Assembly (NCBI GenBank): GCA_963718315.1
Contig: CAVQZC010000007.1
Span: 682,001 to 746,000, forward strand
From: CAVQZC01 sp963718315
GTDB taxonomy: Bacteria; Actinomycetota; Thermoleophilia; Gaiellales; JAICJC01
DNA: 64,000 nucleotides
Direction of reading: 5' to 3'
In this document: piece after piece, positions 42,391 to 50,855 of the stretch
Layout of the letters: each line of letters begins with the position of its first letter
Numbering within the stretch: position 1 is the first letter of the stretch
The notes under the pieces: generated by a model
Database searches by the model: none
Seen by the model: only the letters and a program-made list of their open reading frames with translations
Told to the model about the DNA's origin: nothing
Position numbers and translations under genes: made by a program

Positions 42391-43893
42391 TCAGGCTCCG
42401 TATGCGGCGACGAGGTTGATTGGGCTCTCCGGGCGCATCGCCGGAGCCGGCTCAAGGCGCCGTTCCCGCCACAGCAGGCCGCAGGCGATCATCACCACGT
42501 ACATGGTCACCGGCAGGAAGTCGTAGACCATCATCTCGGTGAACGACATCAGGATCACGCAGTTCCAGAGGATTGTGTCCACCCGTTTCCGGCGCAGCGC
42601 GTGCAGGGACGTGAACAGGAACCAGCCGAGATAGCAGAGCATCGCCGGGATCCCGTGCGAGAAGAGCACGAGATAGAACTGGCCCTGGGTGCCGACGTGG
42701 GCATTCCCGGCACTGGTGTACGCCGAGGCGCGTGGCGAGCCAAACCCGAACAGCGGGGACTGCCCGACGCCGCTGAACGCCTCCTGGTACAGCGTCGACC
42801 GGGTGCCGTTGCTGTTCCGCTGCGAGGTCAGTCGTTCGTGGATGATGCCGCCGAGCGGCGAGAGCACGATGACCGCCGCAACAACGGTGCAGAGGCCGAG
42901 CACCGCGAGCAGGACGCGGCTGCGGCCGGTCGCCGTCATCTTCACTGTGACGAAGACGAGGGCCACCCCGAGCGCGATCCACAGCCCGCGGTTGATCGAG
43001 ATGACCACGGGGATCGCGGCCACGGCAAGCAGGGCGATGACAAGGTGGCGGGTGAACCGGCGGCGCGCCCGCATCGCTGTGATGATCGCGAACGGCGTCA
43101 GCACTCCGACCGCCGCCGCCCACTGGTTGGTGTAGGCGTAGAAGGTCATGGGCCGGCCGATCGGGTGGCCGAGCGCCTTGAACTGCATCTCGGCGAGCGC
43201 CGGGTGGACGTATGCATAGACGGTCGGATTCGAGAGGATCGACTTCGGCAGCACCTGCTGCGCCAGCGAGTGGAACGACAGCTCGGGGTAGAAGACGCCG
43301 ACCAGGCCGCCCAGTATGGATACGGCCCACAGGCACGTCAGCGCGCCGGCCACCGCGTCCGAGGGGAGCTCGTCCTCGGAGGCGTTGTAGACCCACAGCA
43401 GGAGCGCGGTCGCCGTCACGTAGATCAGCGCACGCCACCCGAAGAACATCAGCCGCTGACTGGAGTCGAGCTCGATGACGGAGGCCAGCATCCACAGCAG
43501 GAACAGCCCCCAGAGCCCGAACCCGGGTGGGACGCGCACGGGCCGTCTCAGGCACAACGATGCGCAGAACACCACCGCCATCGCGGGCCACAGGAAGTAG
43601 GACAGGCCCAGCACCCACAGCACCGGGTAGAGGCCGAAGAACAGATACATCTGCCAGCCGGCCGGGAGCCTCCGCACGGGCTGCGTCATGAGATGACCGG
43701 TCGACATCTCCCGCGGGCCTGGCCGCCGTGGAGGGCTCGAAGAATGTCTGGCTGCGGGGGTGGCTGTGCCTGCGAACCGGCGCCTCGCTGTGTCCTCGGT
43801 CGCATCGATAGGATCCACTATTGATGCTCCCTGCGTCCTTGCGAGGCTTGGTTCTCGCCACCCAGGACACCACGAGAGATATCGACCGGTCAT
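42391..43893 (-). CDS. O-antigen ligase/polymerase-like membrane protein
   Basis: 500 residues with about 11-12 membrane segments, e.g. WQMYLFFGLYPVLWVLGLSY, WPAMAVVFCASLCLRRPVRV, LWGLFLLWMLASVIELDSSQ, RALIYVTATALLLWVYNASE, HLVIALLAVAAIPVVISINR, SRVLLAVLGLCTVVAAVIVL. The large loop has SQRNSNGTRSTLYQEAFSGV and GQSPLFGFGSPRASAYTSAG (G.G...), like Wzy/WaaL proteins. The first ~60 residues are hydrophilic but the start is supported: TAG of the preceding glycosyltransferase is followed directly by ATG, with GGGAGGGG upstream. Probable polymerase or ligase of the exopolysaccharide; which of the two cannot be said. Confidence 0.82.
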   Translation of the reverse strand: MTGRYLSWCPGWREPSLARTQGASIVDPIDATEDTARRRFAGTATPAARHSSSPPRRPGPREMSTGHLMTQPVRRLPAGWQMYLFFGLYPVLWVLGLSYFLWPAMAVVFCASLCLRRPVRVPPGFGLWGLFLLWMLASVIELDSSQRLMFFGWRALIYVTATALLLWVYNASEDELPSDAVAGALTCLWAVSILGGLVGVFYPELSFHSLAQQVLPKSILSNPTVYAYVHPALAEMQFKALGHPIGRPMTFYAYTNQWAAAVGVLTPFAIITAMRARRRFTRHLVIALLAVAAIPVVISINRGLWIALGVALVFVTVKMTATGRSRVLLAVLGLCTVVAAVIVLSPLGGIIHERLTSQRNSNGTRSTLYQEAFSGVGQSPLFGFGSPRASAYTSAGNAHVGTQGQFYLVLFSHGIPAMLCYLGWFLFTSLHALRRKRVDTILWNCVILMSFTEMMVYDFLPVTMYVVMIACGLLWRERRLEPAPAMRPESPINLVAAYGA

Positions 43894-44817
43894 CTAGATC
43901 CCCCTCCCGCGCGCGTGCAGCATGTTCAGGAGCGGGTCGGGCGGGCAGAGCCGCAGCGACACCAGCATCGCCAGGTAGCCCCTGGGCTGCACCAGATCCG
44001 CCTGCAGGGAGCGCAGCCCCCAGCGAAACGCGCCGCGGACGTCGCGTGCCGCCGCACACCCGAACGCGATCTGGCCGTAGACGCGGGCCTTCCCGCGGGG
44101 CACCTGGTCGAACTCGGGGTAATGCTCCAGGATGTAGCTCAGCCCGGCGACGTACAGATTCCACTGGCGGGCGTAGCGCGATCCGGTGTGCCACACGATG
44201 TCGACCAGCGGCTCGTTGATCATGCCGATCGGCGCCACCCGCGACGCGCGCAGCTGCCACTCGTAGTCCTCCGAGGCGCCACCCGGGATGTCCTCCGACA
44301 CCAGGCCGATGCGGTCGAGGATCGCGTCGCGCCGAGCGACGATGGTGCTCGAGTGCAGGACGGCCACGCGCGAGCGCAGCAGGTCGTCGAGCGTGACCGT
44401 GTCGTTGGGCGCCATCCGAACGGTGCGATGGGAGCCGTACACCACCGTGTTCCCGCATCCCATCACGAGCGTCTCCGGGTCTGCCTCCATGGCGTCGATC
44501 TGGCGCCGGAGCTTGAGCGGCTGCCAGGTGTCGTCGTCGTCACAGAAGGCGATGTACGTCGAACCGGCCGCCAGGATGCCGGTGTTGCGCGCGCCCGCCA
44601 AACCCGGCGCCCGGGCGTTTCGGAGGTGCCTGACCGTGCAGCCGCCGATCGACTGCACGGAGCCGTCGGCCGGTGGCTCGCCGCCGTCGTGCACGACGAT
44701 GCAGTCGATCGGCCCGTCGTAGTCCTGCGCGGCAACGGACGCGATGGTCCTGCCAAGCAGCTCGGGCCGGTCACGCGTAGGAACAACGACCGACACTGCC
44801 GGCGGCTGCCCCCTCAT
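43894..44817 (-). CDS. Family 2 glycosyltransferase
   Basis: About 307 residues, GT-A fold: AVSVVVPTRDRPELLGRTIA, DGPIDCIVVHDGGEPPADGS, PGLAGARNTGILAAGSTYIA and the metal-binding DxD-type IAFCDDDDTWQPLKLRRQID. Later: EDIPGGASEDYEWQLRASRV (catalytic ED region), NEPLVDIVWHTGSRYARQWN. Transfers a sugar onto the lipid-linked repeat unit; donor unknown. ATG 44817 overlaps the WecG-type stop (ATGA). An in-frame upstream ATG is rejected because the added residues are Pro-rich and lie inside the previous gene. Confidence 0.88.
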   Translation of the reverse strand: MRGQPPAVSVVVPTRDRPELLGRTIASVAAQDYDGPIDCIVVHDGGEPPADGSVQSIGGCTVRHLRNARAPGLAGARNTGILAAGSTYIAFCDDDDTWQPLKLRRQIDAMEADPETLVMGCGNTVVYGSHRTVRMAPNDTVTLDDLLRSRVAVLHSSTIVARRDAILDRIGLVSEDIPGGASEDYEWQLRASRVAPIGMINEPLVDIVWHTGSRYARQWNLYVAGLSYILEHYPEFDQVPRGKARVYGQIAFGCAAARDVRGAFRWGLRSLQADLVQPRGYLAMLVSLRLCPPDPLLNMLHARGRGI

Positions 44818-45629
44818 CGCGGCGCCTGGGCCGAGTGCCTGAGCGTGTGACGGATGCGGAAGCGCACCTCGCGGCCCGCGATCCGGACGAACCAGCCGGC
44901 TCCCTGGAGGTACCGCGGTCCCAGCCGGCGGGGCGACAGGATCAGCCGGAATGCCCACTCCATCCCCACCCGGCGCATCAGCCGCGGCGCTCGGCGAACG
45001 CTCCCGGCAAGCACCGGGATGGTCACCCCGCAGCAGAGGATCGGGCCTCGGACGTACGGTCGCAGCTCGTCGGCCAGGATCTCCTGGCGGGGGGCGCCGA
45101 CGCCGAGCAGCACCAGAGTCGGGGCCGCGGCGGCAACCCGTTCCAGCATCGCGCGATACTCATCCGGCTGCTCCCAGATGTCGGGGGGCAGCGGCTCGAC
45201 GAGCACCAGGTTGTGCCGGTCGCCCTCGTGCTCTCCGAGCGCCTCGGCAGCACCTGGAGGGCCGCCCAGGATGGCGACGTCGAGACGGACGCCGGCATGC
45301 AGCACCGCGTCGGTGAGGTCGATCCCGATGACGCGAGACGGCAGCCGGGGGCCGAAGACGCGTGACGCTGCGACCAGCGGCCAGCCGTCTGCGACGTTCA
45401 GCTCGCAGCGGTTGAGAACGTCCAGAAACGCTGGATCGGTCTCGGCCAGGCGCAGGTGGTGCAGGTGCGAGGTGACGACGACCGCGGCGGAGCCGCTGAT
45501 CGCCCGCTCCACCACCCACGCTGCAGCTTGCTCGGGCAGCAACGGGCTGAGGTGCAGCCGGCCGAATGCGAACTCGGGAGCGATCCTCGACCCGAGGGCC
45601 ATTGAGGAATCGAGTGCACGGATGACCAC
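44814..45629 (-). CDS. WecG/TagA/CpsF-family glycosyltransferase
   Basis: 271 residues. GT-26 signature: AAVVVTSHLHHLRLAETDPA, VLNRCELNVADGWPLVAASR (the D.G..L.W region), VFGPRLPSRVIGIDLTDAVL, VAILGGPPGAAEALGEHEGD, PTLVLLGVGAPRQEILADEL, RRVGMEWAFRLILSPRRLGP. These enzymes add N-acetylmannosamine(-uronate) or glucose-type sugars to lipid-linked GlcNAc. It follows the BY-kinase gene by 14 nt, so is in the same operon. Donor sugar unproven. Confidence 0.9.
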   Translation of the reverse strand: MVIRALDSSMALGSRIAPEFAFGRLHLSPLLPEQAAAWVVERAISGSAAVVVTSHLHHLRLAETDPAFLDVLNRCELNVADGWPLVAASRVFGPRLPSRVIGIDLTDAVLHAGVRLDVAILGGPPGAAEALGEHEGDRHNLVLVEPLPPDIWEQPDEYRAMLERVAAAAPTLVLLGVGAPRQEILADELRPYVRGPILCCGVTIPVLAGSVRRAPRLMRRVGMEWAFRLILSPRRLGPRYLQGAGWFVRIAGREVRFRIRHTLRHSAQAPR

Positions 45630-45643
45630 GGTTGCCTCCCGGT

Positions 45644-47280
45644 CTAGTCGGCCTGGGTGCGAGGCACCTGGATCGGTGAGTGATGGGTCGCGGGGACGAT
45701 GCCGCCGGCCGTCTTGCGAACCGACTTTCCGGGCGACGGCGGCGCGTAGTAGCCGTAGCCTGAGCCGTAACCACCGGTGGTATCCGCCGCCGTCACGACG
45801 ATGCCCAGCTTGGGCGTCGGCATGGCGTCGAGCGCCTCCTTGAGGTCACCCGCCACGTCGGTGACGAGCTGGTCGGCGCGGGTCACGGCGAGGATCGCGT
45901 CGACCCTGGTGCCGAGCACCATGCCGTGGCTGATGCTGAGCAGCGGCGGCGAATCGACGATCACGTAGCGGGACGCGCCCGCCAGGCTCTTCAGCGTCGC
46001 GGTCAGCTCGTCAGAGGCCAGCAGCCCGACCGGCTCGGCGATCCGCCGACCCGGCGGAACGACCGTCAGGGTGCCGGGAATACCGGCCGGCAGATCGACC
46101 TCGACGGCGACGTCGGACAGGTCGGCGTCGCCGGACAGCACATCGGTCAGACCGGCGCGGTCGCCGACCCCGAAGAACGCAGCCGCCGTCGGCCGCACCA
46201 GATCGGCGTCGACCAGCGACACCGCGTGGCCGAGCTGAGCCAGTGCCACCGCCAGGTTTGCGGCGGAGGTCGACTTGCCCTCCTGGGGCAAGCGCGCTGG
46301 TGACCATGATCACCTTGCGCTTGCGAGGGGTGCAGATGACCTCGAGGCGCGCGGCGAGCATCCGGAACGCCTCACCGCTCAGGGCCTCACCGTCGAGCAT
46401 GACCAGCCGGTTTGCCTGCCGCAGCTTCCGCGACGGCGTCGGGACGCTGGCCAGCACCGCGAGCTCGAGGCTCGCGGACATCTGGTCATTGGAGCGGACC
46501 CGGCGGTCGAGCGCGTTGCGGACGAAGGCCGCAATCAGGCCGAGGATCAGGCCTGCCAACGCCCCCATCACCGCGTACTTGACCGGCGATGCCGCGGTCA
46601 CGCTAGGAGCGCCCGCGCCCGGCTGCACCTGTACACCGCGAGACTCCTGCTCCAGGTAGTTGGACAGGGCGGCGAGCGAGCGGACGTCGAGTGTGATCTG
46701 CGGCCGCAGGGTGCGGATCACGTCGACCGTCGTGGCCGGGTCGAGCACCTGTGCCTGCAGCGCGTTCTTGGTCTGGGTCAGATGGTTGATCACCGGCTGG
46801 TACTGGGCGGACACCGCGTTCTTGCGAGCCGAGACGTACGCGTGGGCGTAGTCGCTCGCGAGCTCGGCCGCGACCGCGGGATTGCCGCTCGTGACAGTGA
46901 ACTGGAGGATGTCGGCGTCGCTGCTGGCAGTCACCGTGGACGCATGGCCGATCGAGGCCGGGTGTCACGCCCGGCACGGCCGTCGCGCTCAGCTTCGCCG
47001 CCTTCTCGAGCACGTCAAGCGACCGGGCGAAGGCCGCCTGTCCTGCCAGGAAGCGCTGATCGGAGATCGAGCTGGTGGATGCTCCCGACGCTGAGCCGCT
47101 GACGCTGGGCGCCTGGACATAGGTCGTCGCAACCGTGACCGTGGCGTGGTACGTCGTGTGCTTGCGGCCGGCGTAGGCGTACCCCAGGAGAGCGAGCGCC
47201 ACCGTGCAAAAGAGAATGATCCACTTACGTCGCTGGACGACCGCGACGTAGTCGCCCAGGGTCAACAGTTCGCCTTGCAT
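45644..47280 (-). CDS. Polysaccharide co-polymerase/BY-kinase, Wzc-like (two frameshifts, near 46960 and 46290)
   Basis: First gene of the exopolysaccharide operon. N-terminal Wzz domain: LTLGDYVAVVQRRKWIILFC (TM1), then a periplasmic loop. An extra base at ~46960 (after SATAVPGVTP) is skipped to reach SIGHASTVTASSDADILQFT. After TM2 (VKYAVMGALAGLILGLIAAF) come RSNDQMSASLELAVLASVPT and the kinase: Walker A ALPQEGKSTSAANLAVALAQ (needs a second skip at ~46290), A' VSLVDADLVRP, B SRYVIVDSPPLLSISHG. The C-terminus is Tyr-rich (GGYGSGYGYYAPPSPGKS), the autophosphorylation cluster. Corrected length is 544 residues, fusing Wzz and kinase as in Gram-negative Wzc. It controls chain length by reversible tyrosine phosphorylation; no phosphatase gene is seen here. 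Confidence 0.87.
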
Positions 47281-47360
47281 GGCACCGTGTCCTTGCCTCG
47301 TTGGTCAGGGGGAGCCCTCAGAGGGAGCCCGGCCGCCGGCTTTCGCCGCGCCGTCACTCC

Positions 47361-47389
47361 ACTATCCGATCCTGTGAGTTTGGCGTCAA
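47361..47389 (-). promoter_or_regulatory. Sigma-70-type promoter for the exopolysaccharide operon
   Basis: On the minus strand TTGACG (47389-47384), 17-nt spacer, GATAGT (47366-47361). The transcript would start about 75 nt before the Wzc-like ATG (47280). Good -35 and spacing, weak -10. Confidence 0.5.
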
Positions 47390-47472
47390 GTCGTATTGAC
47401 TGATTTGCGCGTCTTGCAATACACCAGATTGACCCAATCGATCTGCAGGCGTATCACTGAGGTAGCTCCAAA

Positions 47473-47505
47473 CCACGGCCGTGCGCCCCCGCCCGCACGC
47501 CGTGG
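47473..47505 (+). promoter_or_regulatory. Leader hairpin upstream of the kinase-like gene
   Basis: CCACGGCCGTGCG pairs with CGCACGCCGTGG (one bulged base) around an 8-nt loop. Flanked by direct copies of TCGATCTGCAGG (47438-47449 and 47519-47530). It lies 57 nt before the start at 47562; could be an attenuator, terminator or protein-binding site. Confidence 0.45.
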
Positions 47506-47561
47506 CATGTGCCCTCGATCGATCTGCAGGTGGAGATGCCAGGCCGCCAAGGGGATGACAG

Positions 47562-48810
47562 TTGATAGGGATCGGAAAGCCGTTGCACGGCCGTTTTGCG
47601 TCCGTAGCCGGGCGTGAAGGCTCGAGGGCGAACTTCCTCCACGAGACGTGTGAGCTGCTGTGGCCGCCGGCGCCCGCGGGCGCGGCCGCGCTCGGGACGC
47701 CCGGCGCCCACTCCAACCTGATCGTCCTGCCCAACCTGCGGCGCCCCCGGCTGGTGGTCGCCCCCGACCGGCGGGTCGCCGCTGCGGCGGTTCGCCGGTA
47801 CGGCGAGCCGCGCTCGGCGACGTCACGGTGGGGGACGCGCGGCCTGTCGCTGCTGATGCGCTCCGGGGTCGGCGGAGCCTTGCTCCGAAAGCGCGTCGTG
47901 GTGCGACCCTCGTCAGCCGCGAACACCATCGAGTCCTACCTCTCCGGCCAGCTCCAGCAGGAGCTGCGGATCAGCATGTATCTGGGCGCCGCGCGAGCCA
48001 ACCGCAAGCCGGTGCTGCACCTGTTCACACCCAGCGGCGACCCGGTCGGCGTCGCCAAGATCGGCGTCTCTCCGCTGGCCCGCGAGCTGGTGCGGGCCGA
48101 GCGCGACGCTCTCAACGCCATCGATCACGCTCGGGTTCCAGCCCTCCGTGTGCCCGAGGTGCTGCGCTACGGCACCTGGCACGACATGCCGGTCATGGTG
48201 CTGGACGCGCTGCCGACGGAGGCACGCCGTCATCCGCTGTCGGACGAGCACCGGGCCGAAGCGATGGCGCAGGTCGCCGCGCTCTCGCGACACGGGCGAG
48301 GCGGCCCTGGCCGACAGCGGCTGGTGGGCCGGCCTCGGACCCCGGCTTGCCGGCGCGCGCAACACCCGCGCGCAGCAGTCGGTGCTGTCCGCCCTCCGCT
48401 GTCTGGAGAGCAAGGCCGGCGAGACGACGCTTGGGTTCGGCGCGTGGCACGGCGACTGGACGCCCTGGAACATGGCTCCGACCGTCGACGGGTTGCTCGT
48501 CTGGGACTGGGAGCGGTTCGCCACCGGCGTGCCGGTCGGCTTCGACGCCCTTCACTACTCGCTGCAGTCGAGCATCACCGGCGCCCGCCGCGATCCGCTG
48601 ACGGCAGCCCGTGCGAGCCTGACCGGTGCGCCGGAGCTGCTGGCGCCGTTCGGCATCGGAACGGATGCGGCCCGCCTGACCGCCGTGCTCTATCTCGCCG
48701 AGCTGGCGGTGCGCCACCTGGCGGACGACCAGGAGGCGGCCGGCGCGCGTCTGGGGTCGGTCGACCGGTGGCTGATCCCCGCGCTGAACGTCGGGGTCGC
48801 AACGCTATGA
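47562..48810 (+). CDS. Aminoglycoside-phosphotransferase-like kinase (frameshift near 48285)
   Basis: About 415 residues after correction. Start TTG 47562 with AAGGGG upstream. Early region with NLIVLPNLRRPRLVVAPDRR; then SYLSGQLQQELRISMYLGAA, KPVLHLFTPSGDPVGVAKIG (Lys of the ATP site), ELVRAERDALNAIDHARVPA. One base must be skipped at 48281-48292 to reach DTGEAALADSGWWAGLGPRL, then the catalytic HGDWTPWNMAP (APH motif HGDxxxxN), LLVWDWERFATGVPVGFDAL (metal-binding D). Its TGA overlaps the next ATG (ATGA). APH-like kinases in polysaccharide loci phosphorylate sugars or lipids; substrate unknown. Confidence 0.8.
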
Positions 48811-49673
48811 GGGCTCGCTCCGTGTCGCCTCCGCGAAAGCGGGTGGTTCACACCGCGTCGATCGCGGCCGCCCGCTTGTCGCGCCGCGAGCGGATGGACC
48901 CCTCGTTCCTGATCGTCGGGGCGCAGCGGTGCGGCACGACCTCGATGTACCGCGCTCTCAGCCAGCACCCGGCAATCCTGAAGCCGATGCTGCACAAGGG
49001 CGTGCACTACTTCGACATCAACTACGGCCAGTCGATGAGTTGGTACCGCGCCCATTTCCCGGCCGTCGCGCAGGCTCGACGGGTGGAGCGTGCAACCGGT
49101 TGCCCCGCGATGACCTACGAATCGAGCCCCTTCTACCTGTTCCATCCCCTGGCCGCCGGCCGGATCGCCCGCGACCTGCCCGCCGTGAAGCTGCTCGTCC
49201 TCGTCCGCGATCCGGTGGAGCGCGCGTATTCGGCACATGCCCACGAGCTGGCCCGTGGTTATGAGACCGAGCCGTTCGAGCGGGCGCTGGAGCTGGAGCG
49301 CGAGCGCCTGGCCGGCGAGGCGGAGCGGATGACCGCCGACCCGTCGTACCTGAGCCACAGCCTGCAGCATCACGCCTACGTGGCCCGCGGTCAGTACGCC
49401 GACCAACTCGACCGCCTGGAGGCCCTGTTCGGAGAGGATCGGATCCACGTCGTGGACAGCGGCGACTTCTTTTCGACGCCCGAGCAGTCGTACGACCGGG
49501 TCATGCGCTTCCTCGGCCTTCCGCCCCTCGGCTACCCGCCGTTCGAGCGCCACAACGGGCGCCCGCGCCTGCCGCTTGACCCGGAGCTCCAGCTCGCGCT
49601 CGGCCGCCACTTCGAGCCGTACGACCGCCGGCTGGAGCGCTGGCTGGGCGGCCCGCCCAGCTGGCGCCGTTAG
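48807..49673 (+). CDS. Sulfotransferase (third), heparan-sulfotransferase-like
   Basis: 288 residues. 5'-phosphosulfate loop SFLIVGAQRCGTTSMYRALS, the HYFDINYGQSMSWYRAHFPA region (typical of NDST/ST1-like bacterial enzymes), YESSPFYLFHPLAAGRIARD, 3'-phosphate loop KLLVLVRDPVERAYSAHAHE, then GQYADQLDRLEALFGEDRIH and a normal end. ATG 48807 is coupled to the kinase-like gene. Its TAG overlaps the stop of the convergent propeller gene by two to three bases. Expected to sulfate a sugar on the surface polysaccharide. Confidence 0.88.
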   Translation: MRARSVSPPRKRVVHTASIAAARLSRRERMDPSFLIVGAQRCGTTSMYRALSQHPAILKPMLHKGVHYFDINYGQSMSWYRAHFPAVAQARRVERATGCPAMTYESSPFYLFHPLAAGRIARDLPAVKLLVLVRDPVERAYSAHAHELARGYETEPFERALELERERLAGEAERMTADPSYLSHSLQHHAYVARGQYADQLDRLEALFGEDRIHVVDSGDFFSTPEQSYDRVMRFLGLPPLGYPPFERHNGRPRLPLDPELQLALGRHFEPYDRRLERWLGGPPSWRR

Positions 49674-50778
49674 CAGCAGCGCAGGATTTCGCTTCCCTGC
49701 TTGGTCGACCCGACGGCCCAGAAGGCGTTGGCCTGGCCGGGCACCGCAGTGATCGCGTCGAGCTGGTCGAACGTGCCCACGTCAGGGCCGCCGAAGCTCG
49801 TCCAGCTTGAACCGTTCCAGTGGTCGAGCAGGTTGTAGGAAGCGCGGTAGTCGGCGCTCCGACGCGAGCCCACGGCCCAGACGTTGGTCGGGCCGGTGGT
49901 GGCGATTCCATAGAGCTCGCGGTGGATCGGTGCGGTCGGCGGGTTGTCCGGGGTCCATGCCCCGCCGGTGAGCGTGTCGACCAGCCCGTGGCAGCTCGAT
50001 GCACAGTCTCCACGGTCGCTGCGTGACGTAGCCTGCCGTCCAAACGTTCGTGGCGGACGAGCCGGCAACGGCGTCCTCAACGGTCGCGGGCCGGCGCCGG
50101 GCAGCCCCGAGACCCGCTTCCAGCCGGGCCGTTCCAGTGCGCCGCCAGCGGATGCGCAGTGCCGGGGTTGCCGGTGTAGGTGTTCCCGATCGCCCAGACA
50201 TCGTTCGATGCGATCTCGACGACGCTCAAGAACTGCCCACCGACGTCGGGCAGGGTGTACGACTTCTTCCAGCTGGTGCCGTCCCAGTGGGTGATCACGG
50301 GCTGCAGGTCGTCGTCGCCGCCGACCGCCCACAGGTTCGTCGCCGAAGATCCGTCGATCGCATTCAGCTCGGCGTAGGCAGGCATGCGCTGCAGCGTGAA
50401 CGTCGAGCCATCGCTCGAGTGCTCGAGGAAGCTAACCGGGAAGAACCCTGTACCCTGCGCCACGCCGACTGCCCACACGCCGGCGGGCAGCACCTTGATC
50501 CCCTCCACGCCGGCGCCGGTCGTGTTCGGCACGGGTGCAGCCTTCACATGCGTCCAGTTGGAGCCGTTCCAGTGGTCGAATACCGGGTGTCCAGGGTGGG
50601 TCTCACCGCCCGCCCAGGCGTCCGTGGCCGAGAGCGCGTCGACCGCGTAGAGCTGCACTCCGGTGGTCTGGTCGTTGAAGGTCATCGCATGCCACGGGTT
50701 CGCGACAGCCGTCGCCGACGCAGCCGAAGCCATCACGGTCGCGGGTATCAATGCGCACAGGGCCAGTAGCTTCCTCAT
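49670..50778 (-). CDS. Secreted beta-propeller with WAVG repeats (two or more frameshifts, 50000-50120)
   Basis: Signal peptide (RKLLALCALIPATVMASAAS). Seven blades, each with a W-A-(V/I/G)-G motif: ATDAWAGGETHPG, AGVWAVGVAQG, TNLWAVGGDDD, NDVWAIGNTYTG, TNVWTAGYVTQ, TNVWAVGSRRS, NAFWAVGSTK, alternating with HWNGSSW-type strands. The frame is lost after AAHWNG (~50115) and again after GYVTQR (~50010). Between them a third frame also contains family-like sequence (GWKRVSGLPG), so there may be three or four indels. I treat the whole as one gene of about 369 residues. Secreted, divergent from the GH5 gene; probable binding or adhesion role at the cell surface. Confidence 0.68.
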
Positions 50779-50820
50779 GCCGCCGCGATCGTAGCGAGCG
50801 TATGACAAAACCGTCAAGTG

Positions 50821-50849
50821 TTGGCGTGCGTCTGGACTGCCCGTACTAT
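50821..50849 (+). promoter_or_regulatory. Promoter placing the GH5 transcript start at its start codon
   Basis: TTGGCG (50821-50826), 17-nt spacer, TACTAT (50844-50849). The expected start point is ~6-7 nt after, i.e. at the GTG 50856, so the mRNA would be leaderless. Confidence 0.5.
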
Positions 50850-50855
50850 CGAAGG

